Assembly (NCBI GenBank): GCA_023259035.1
Contig: JAHFRA010000003.1
Location: 1 to 64,000 of the forward strand
Reading direction: 5' to 3'
Length of the DNA: 64,000 nt
From: Gallionella sp.
GTDB taxonomy: Bacteria > Pseudomonadota > Gammaproteobacteria > Burkholderiales > Gallionellaceae
The notes under the pieces were generated by a model. The model was not told the origin of the DNA and did no database searches. It worked only from the letters and a program-made list of their open reading frames with translations. Made by a program: the position numbers and the translations under genes. Below, one piece after another: positions 59,871 to 64,000 of the stretch (its first letter is position 1; each line of letters starts with the position of its first letter).

Positions 59871-60943
59871 ATATATTGACACGCTATCTGGGGCGTGAAA
59901 TCTACCTCAGTATTGCACTGGTGTTTGCCGCACTCATTGCACTGTTTGCCTTTTTAGATTTGATCCATGAACTGAATGTGATGGAGCAGGACAAGTATCA
60001 CCTGGGCTACGTGTTGCTGTTCGTGGCGTTAACCATTCCCGGCCATGTCTATGAACTGTTTCCGGTGGCGGTGCTGGTGGGTACTATTTTCGCCTTGGTA
60101 CAGCTGGCCGCCAGTTCGGAACTGACTGTTTATCGCGCTTCTGGAGCATCGTTGTGGCAAATGATGTCCGCGCTGTTCAAGATCGCCCTGCCACTGGTGA
60201 TACTGAGCTTTGTTTGCGGCGAACTTATCGCTCCACCAAGTGAACGAATGGCGCAGCAATTACGCCTGAAAGCCCAGAATACACAAGTCTTGCTCAAGGA
60301 GTTTCGCTCCGGCGTATGGGCGAAGGATGAACGCAGCTTCGTCAATGTGAAGAGTGTGATGCCGGACACCAGCTTGATGAATATCGACATTTACCGGTTC
60401 GACGAAACCTATCATTTGCAAGCGATCACCAATGCCAAGCGGGCGAATTTTATTGAGCAGGGGCGTTGGCAGCTTGAGGATGTGCTGGAGACGCGCTTCG
60501 ACAAAAAGGGGGTCAGCATCAACGCCTCCCCCAGCCAGGAATGGCGTTCGGCTTTGAATCCAAATATTCTGAGTGTGTTGCTGGTAGTGCCAGAACAGAT
60601 GTCCGCTTTCAACCTGTACCAATACACCAGTCATTTAAGAGATAACCATCAAAAGAGTGCGCGCTATGAAATCGCCATGTGGAACAAACTGGTTTACCCA
60701 GTTGCATTATTGGTGATGATGGTGCTGGCACTGCCGTTCGCGTTATATCATCGGCGCGCGGGAGGAATCAGCGCGATGGTATTCATGGGTATTGTCCTCG
60801 GTTTGGTGTTTCACTTTGCCGGGCGACTATTCGCCAGCTTGGGCGCGCTCAACGACTGGCAGCCTTTTATCAGCGCCACAGCAATGACGGGGTTGTTCTT
60901 GCTGCTCGGGATGGTGATGTTATGGTGGACCGAACGGCGTTAG
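59867..60943 (+). CDS. lptG: LPS export ABC transporter permease LptG
   Basis: MNILTRYLGREIYLSIALVFAALIALFAFLDLIHELNVMEQDKYHLGYVLLFVALTIPGHVYELFPVAVLVGTIFAL. Confidence 0.95.
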   Translation: MNILTRYLGREIYLSIALVFAALIALFAFLDLIHELNVMEQDKYHLGYVLLFVALTIPGHVYELFPVAVLVGTIFALVQLAASSELTVYRASGASLWQMMSALFKIALPLVILSFVCGELIAPPSERMAQQLRLKAQNTQVLLKEFRSGVWAKDERSFVNVKSVMPDTSLMNIDIYRFDETYHLQAITNAKRANFIEQGRWQLEDVLETRFDKKGVSINASPSQEWRSALNPNILSVLLVVPEQMSAFNLYQYTSHLRDNHQKSARYEIAMWNKLVYPVALLVMMVLALPFALYHRRAGGISAMVFMGIVLGLVFHFAGRLFASLGALNDWQPFISATAMTGLFLLLGMVMLWWTERR

Positions 60944-60984
60944 AGGCGTGGTGTACCGGGCGTCAAACTGATCGGGAAATGAAA

Positions 60985-63198
60985 TTACACATGGAGCAAG
61001 GTTCGCTCGCCGTCCGCGTGGCGCAGGCGATGCGCGAGGGTGCGTGAAATCGAGGTAATCAGCAGAAAGGCAAGTTTTCTGTGGTCATTGGCAAGATGAT
61101 TGAATTGATCGAGCGAAAGCACGAACAAGTCGATATCGGTATACGCAATCGCGTTGTCGCTGCGGGCGCGATCATCGAGGAAAGCCAGGCCGCCGAAAAA
61201 ATCCCCCCGCCCGAAGGTGGCGATATGGTGCAACTGCCGGCTACCGCTAATCGGAGCCATGATGCGCACCGCGCCGCGCCGGATCAGATATAGATTTCGA
61301 TCTTGATCGCCGATCAAGTAGATGGGTTCTCCGGCCTTGACCGTCCGTTGTTCCATGCGCCCTTCCAAATCGGCGATGGTCTCATCCTTGCGTCCCTGGA
61401 ATAAATCCATTTCCTGCAAATGCAGCGGGACTTCTTCGTTGGCGGGTAGTTCGATGTCGCCGATTAAACGATCTTCCACCCATTCAATTGCGGCTTCGAT
61501 AGTCTGGAAGACGCGTACCGCATCACTGGAATCGATGAGTCCGGTCTGTTTGAAAAACTCCAGCAGATTGCGGCCATTGGGCAGATGCTCTCGCACATTG
61601 CTCATCAGCAGCGGCACGCCGCGATCGCGCAGCATGTCGCGTACCTGATTGAGCATGTGCGCGGCGGTGATGTCTACCGATTGCACGCGCCGCAGGTCGA
61701 GAATAATGTAATCGCGAATCTTTATTTCAGCTTCGAGTATCGAGTAAAGTTCGTAAGTGGTACCGAAGAAAATACTGCCTTGCAGTTCAAAAATGACTGC
61801 CTTATCGCCTTTCTGTGCAATGAGGCGCATTTCGGCTTCGGGACGATACCAGGTGGACGAGCGCTGATTGACGAAGGTTTTGTGGCGCACCACCGACCCG
61901 CCGACCTGTTCGCGCACAAACAGCAGGATGGACAGGGCAACACCGGCAGCGGAAGCGGCGATCAGTCCTACCGTCAAGGCAAAGCCGATGACCACGGCCA
62001 CGACCGCAAAATCGAACACGGTGGCGCGTGACTCCAGAAAGCGCAGGGGTTTCGTGTCAATCATGCGCAGGCCCACGACAATCAGAATACCCGCCAGCGT
62101 GGAGATCGGTATCCACGCGATAAATGTACCCAATAACAATGCTGCCACCAGCACCATCACGCCTTCGATGATGCCTGAAACGCGGGTTTGCGCGCCGCTG
62201 GACAGGTTCACCATGGTCGCCCCCATGGTGCCTGCGCCTGGAATGCCGCCTATTGCAGACGAAGTGATATTGGCCAGACCCTGCGCAAACAGTTCGCGGT
62301 TGGGATCATGGCGTGACCGCGTCATCTGATCGATAACGACACAGGTCTTCAGCGTATCGATCGACAGCAACACCGCCAAGGTAAGTGCGCTGCCGAAAAT
62401 TGCGGCGACCTGGGAAAGCTTCAAGTCACCGATCTCATTCCAGCGTCCGAGTATCGTGCCGATATAACCCTCGCCGGACGCACCGAGAGAGCCAAGCACC
62501 AGCTTGTTGTCGGCGAGCGTCATCATCGATACATCGGTGTTGGCAAGACCCAAATACATCATAACCCCGGCGATGATACCCAGAATGGTGCTGGGAATCG
62601 CCTTGGTTAATCTGGGTGCCAGCAGTGCGACGGTCACGGTCGCCACGCCGACGGCAATGCTGCGCATGTCCCACAGCTCCGGGTATAACGCGGCTTTCCA
62701 CCAAGCAGTATCGTGGGGTGCGCCGACGAATTTCTGTATCTGGCTGCCGATGATGATAAGGCCGACACCGCTCAAATAACCGCTGACCACCGTGTAGGGG
62801 ATGTATTTGATCATCCGGCCAACCCCGAGAAAGCCGATAAACATCTGGATCAGGCCGGTCAGAATGCCGAGTACCGTCAACAGCAGGACGATGCTCGACG
62901 GGGAGGCGCCCTGCTTCACCAGTTCGATGGCAAAAGCGGAGAGCACTGCCGCAGCGGGCGCGCACGGAGCACTGATTAGCCGATCAGTGCCGCCGAATGT
63001 GGGGGCGATCAACCCCAGCGCGGCTGCACCGAGGATGCCGGCCAGCGCGCCGAAAACCGCGTACTGCGGCCCGACCGCCGAATAGACCGTGACGCCAAAA
63101 GCCACTGCCGCCGGCAAGGCAACCAGCATGGATGCCAGCCCTCCCCAAAAATCGCCGGGTACGTTAAATCTTTTTGGCAGTGCTGGTATGGAAATCAC
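60985..63198 (-). CDS. SulP-family anion transporter with STAS and cyclic-nucleotide-binding domains
   Basis: SulP core GDFWGGLASMLVALPAAVAFGV..., STAS YIILDLRRVQSVDITAAHML, CNB YLIGDQDRNLYLIRRGAVRIMAPISGSRQLHHIATFGRGDFFGGLAFLDDRARSD. Confidence 0.93.
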   Translation of the reverse strand: MISIPALPKRFNVPGDFWGGLASMLVALPAAVAFGVTVYSAVGPQYAVFGALAGILGAAALGLIAPTFGGTDRLISAPCAPAAAVLSAFAIELVKQGASPSSIVLLLTVLGILTGLIQMFIGFLGVGRMIKYIPYTVVSGYLSGVGLIIIGSQIQKFVGAPHDTAWWKAALYPELWDMRSIAVGVATVTVALLAPRLTKAIPSTILGIIAGVMMYLGLANTDVSMMTLADNKLVLGSLGASGEGYIGTILGRWNEIGDLKLSQVAAIFGSALTLAVLLSIDTLKTCVVIDQMTRSRHDPNRELFAQGLANITSSAIGGIPGAGTMGATMVNLSSGAQTRVSGIIEGVMVLVAALLLGTFIAWIPISTLAGILIVVGLRMIDTKPLRFLESRATVFDFAVVAVVIGFALTVGLIAASAAGVALSILLFVREQVGGSVVRHKTFVNQRSSTWYRPEAEMRLIAQKGDKAVIFELQGSIFFGTTYELYSILEAEIKIRDYIILDLRRVQSVDITAAHMLNQVRDMLRDRGVPLLMSNVREHLPNGRNLLEFFKQTGLIDSSDAVRVFQTIEAAIEWVEDRLIGDIELPANEEVPLHLQEMDLFQGRKDETIADLEGRMEQRTVKAGEPIYLIGDQDRNLYLIRRGAVRIMAPISGSRQLHHIATFGRGDFFGGLAFLDDRARSDNAIAYTDIDLFVLSLDQFNHLANDHRKLAFLLITSISRTLAHRLRHADGERTLLHV

Positions 63199-63317
63199 AT
63201 TTAGTGGAATCTAAAGAACAGTTTAAATCTGGAATGAACACACCCGCAACGATTGGGCTGGAGTGGGCCGTGATAATCAGCCTGTGAGTGTGCACACGGG
63301 CTGACTGCACTAAACGC

Positions 63318-64000
63318 TTATTTTTCCTTCATCGCCGCTTCGATACGCTGACATAATGTTTTCAGGATCTTGATGCGCGCAAAGTTTTTGTCGTTGGCCT
63401 CCACCAATGTCCACGGCGCGATCTCGGTGCTGGTACGGTCTACCATGTCGCACACGGCATGTTCGTATTCACCCCATTTATTGCGGTTGCGCCAGTCTTC
63501 CTCGGTAATCTTGAAACGCTTGAAACCGATTTTTTCGCGCGCCTTGAAGCGCCTGAGTTGCTCTTCTTTGCTGATGGCGAGCCAGAATTTGACCACCACA
63601 ATATTATGGCGCACCAACTGTGCTTCAAAATCGTTGATCTCGCTGTAGGCACGCATCCAGTCCGCTTTCGAGCAGAAACCCTCAACGCGCTCGACCAATA
63701 CGCGGCCATACCAGGAACGGTCAAAAATCGTCACTCGCCCGCGTCGCGGAATGTGCCTCCAGAAACGCCACAAATAGGGTTGGGCGCGCTCTTCCTCGGT
63801 TGGCGCTGCGACGGGAATAATGTTGTAGTAACGCGCATCCAGCGCGCTGGTGATGCGGCGAATTGCGCCGCCCTTACCGGCGGCGTCATTGCCTTCGAAC
63901 ATGGCGATTACGGTAATGTCCTTGAATTTTGGATCGCGCGTCAGCAAGGCGAGCTTGCCCTGATACTTTTCCAGTTCGAGCTGAAATTTTTTCTTGTCAA
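63318..64000 (-). CDS. Polyphosphate kinase 2 family / polyphosphate:AMP phosphotransferase (5' part beyond the window)
   Basis: VIAMFEGNDAAGKGGAIRRITSALDARYYNIIPVAAPTEEERAQPYLWRFWRHIPRRGRVTIFDRSWYGRVLVERVEGF; frame open to the window edge (DKKKFQLELEKYQGKLALLTRDPKF). Confidence 0.92.
   Translation of the reverse strand, partial: DKKKFQLELEKYQGKLALLTRDPKFKDITVIAMFEGNDAAGKGGAIRRITSALDARYYNIIPVAAPTEEERAQPYLWRFWRHIPRRGRVTIFDRSWYGRVLVERVEGFCSKADWMRAYSEINDFEAQLVRHNIVVVKFWLAISKEEQLRRFKAREKIGFKRFKITEEDWRNRNKWGEYEHAVCDMVDRTSTEIAPWTLVEANDKNFARIKILKTLCQRIEAAMKEK

Overview
The window looks like a betaproteobacterial chromosome; a Gallionellaceae-like origin is a guess from gene style only. It contains no rRNA, tRNA, CRISPR array or transposase that I can recognise. 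From left to right: (1) conserved genes dnaG (5' end only), gatB/yqeY, rpsU, a LysM protein, dprA, smg and topA. (2) A small accessory patch (about 6.2-8.3 kb) of minus-strand toxin-antitoxin genes separated by two attC-like imperfect hairpins. It resembles an integrase-less integron cassette cluster, and hicB, hicA and a PIN-domain gene each carry an apparent 1-nt frameshift. (3) A chemotaxis/motility island on the minus strand: three MCPs, cheA, cheZ, cheY, two cheV, motB, motA and flhCD, with REP-like intergenic repeats. (4) pilA with a textbook sigma-54 promoter, followed by a multi-TM/TPR GT-C-like protein, then a decayed parDE locus. (5) A surface-polysaccharide locus of about 25 kb (25.5-50.4 kb): glycosyltransferases, sulfotransferase, three putative sugar O-methyltransferases, Wzm/Wzt ABC export, an rfbF-rfbG CDP-sugar pathway with a C-methyltransferase, and a nucleotide-sugar dehydrogenase. 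Two of the O-methyltransferases share an apparently identical 746-nt segment. (6) An M48 protease, a Ser/Thr kinase with C-terminal cyclic-nucleotide-binding domain, valS, holC, pepA, lptFG, a SulP-STAS-CNB transporter and a partial PPK2. The strongest leads are the attC/TA patch, the O-methyltransferase gene-conversion pair, the predicted 3-C-methyl CDP-sugar pathway, and an N-terminal module shared by a glycosyltransferase and an O-methyltransferase.
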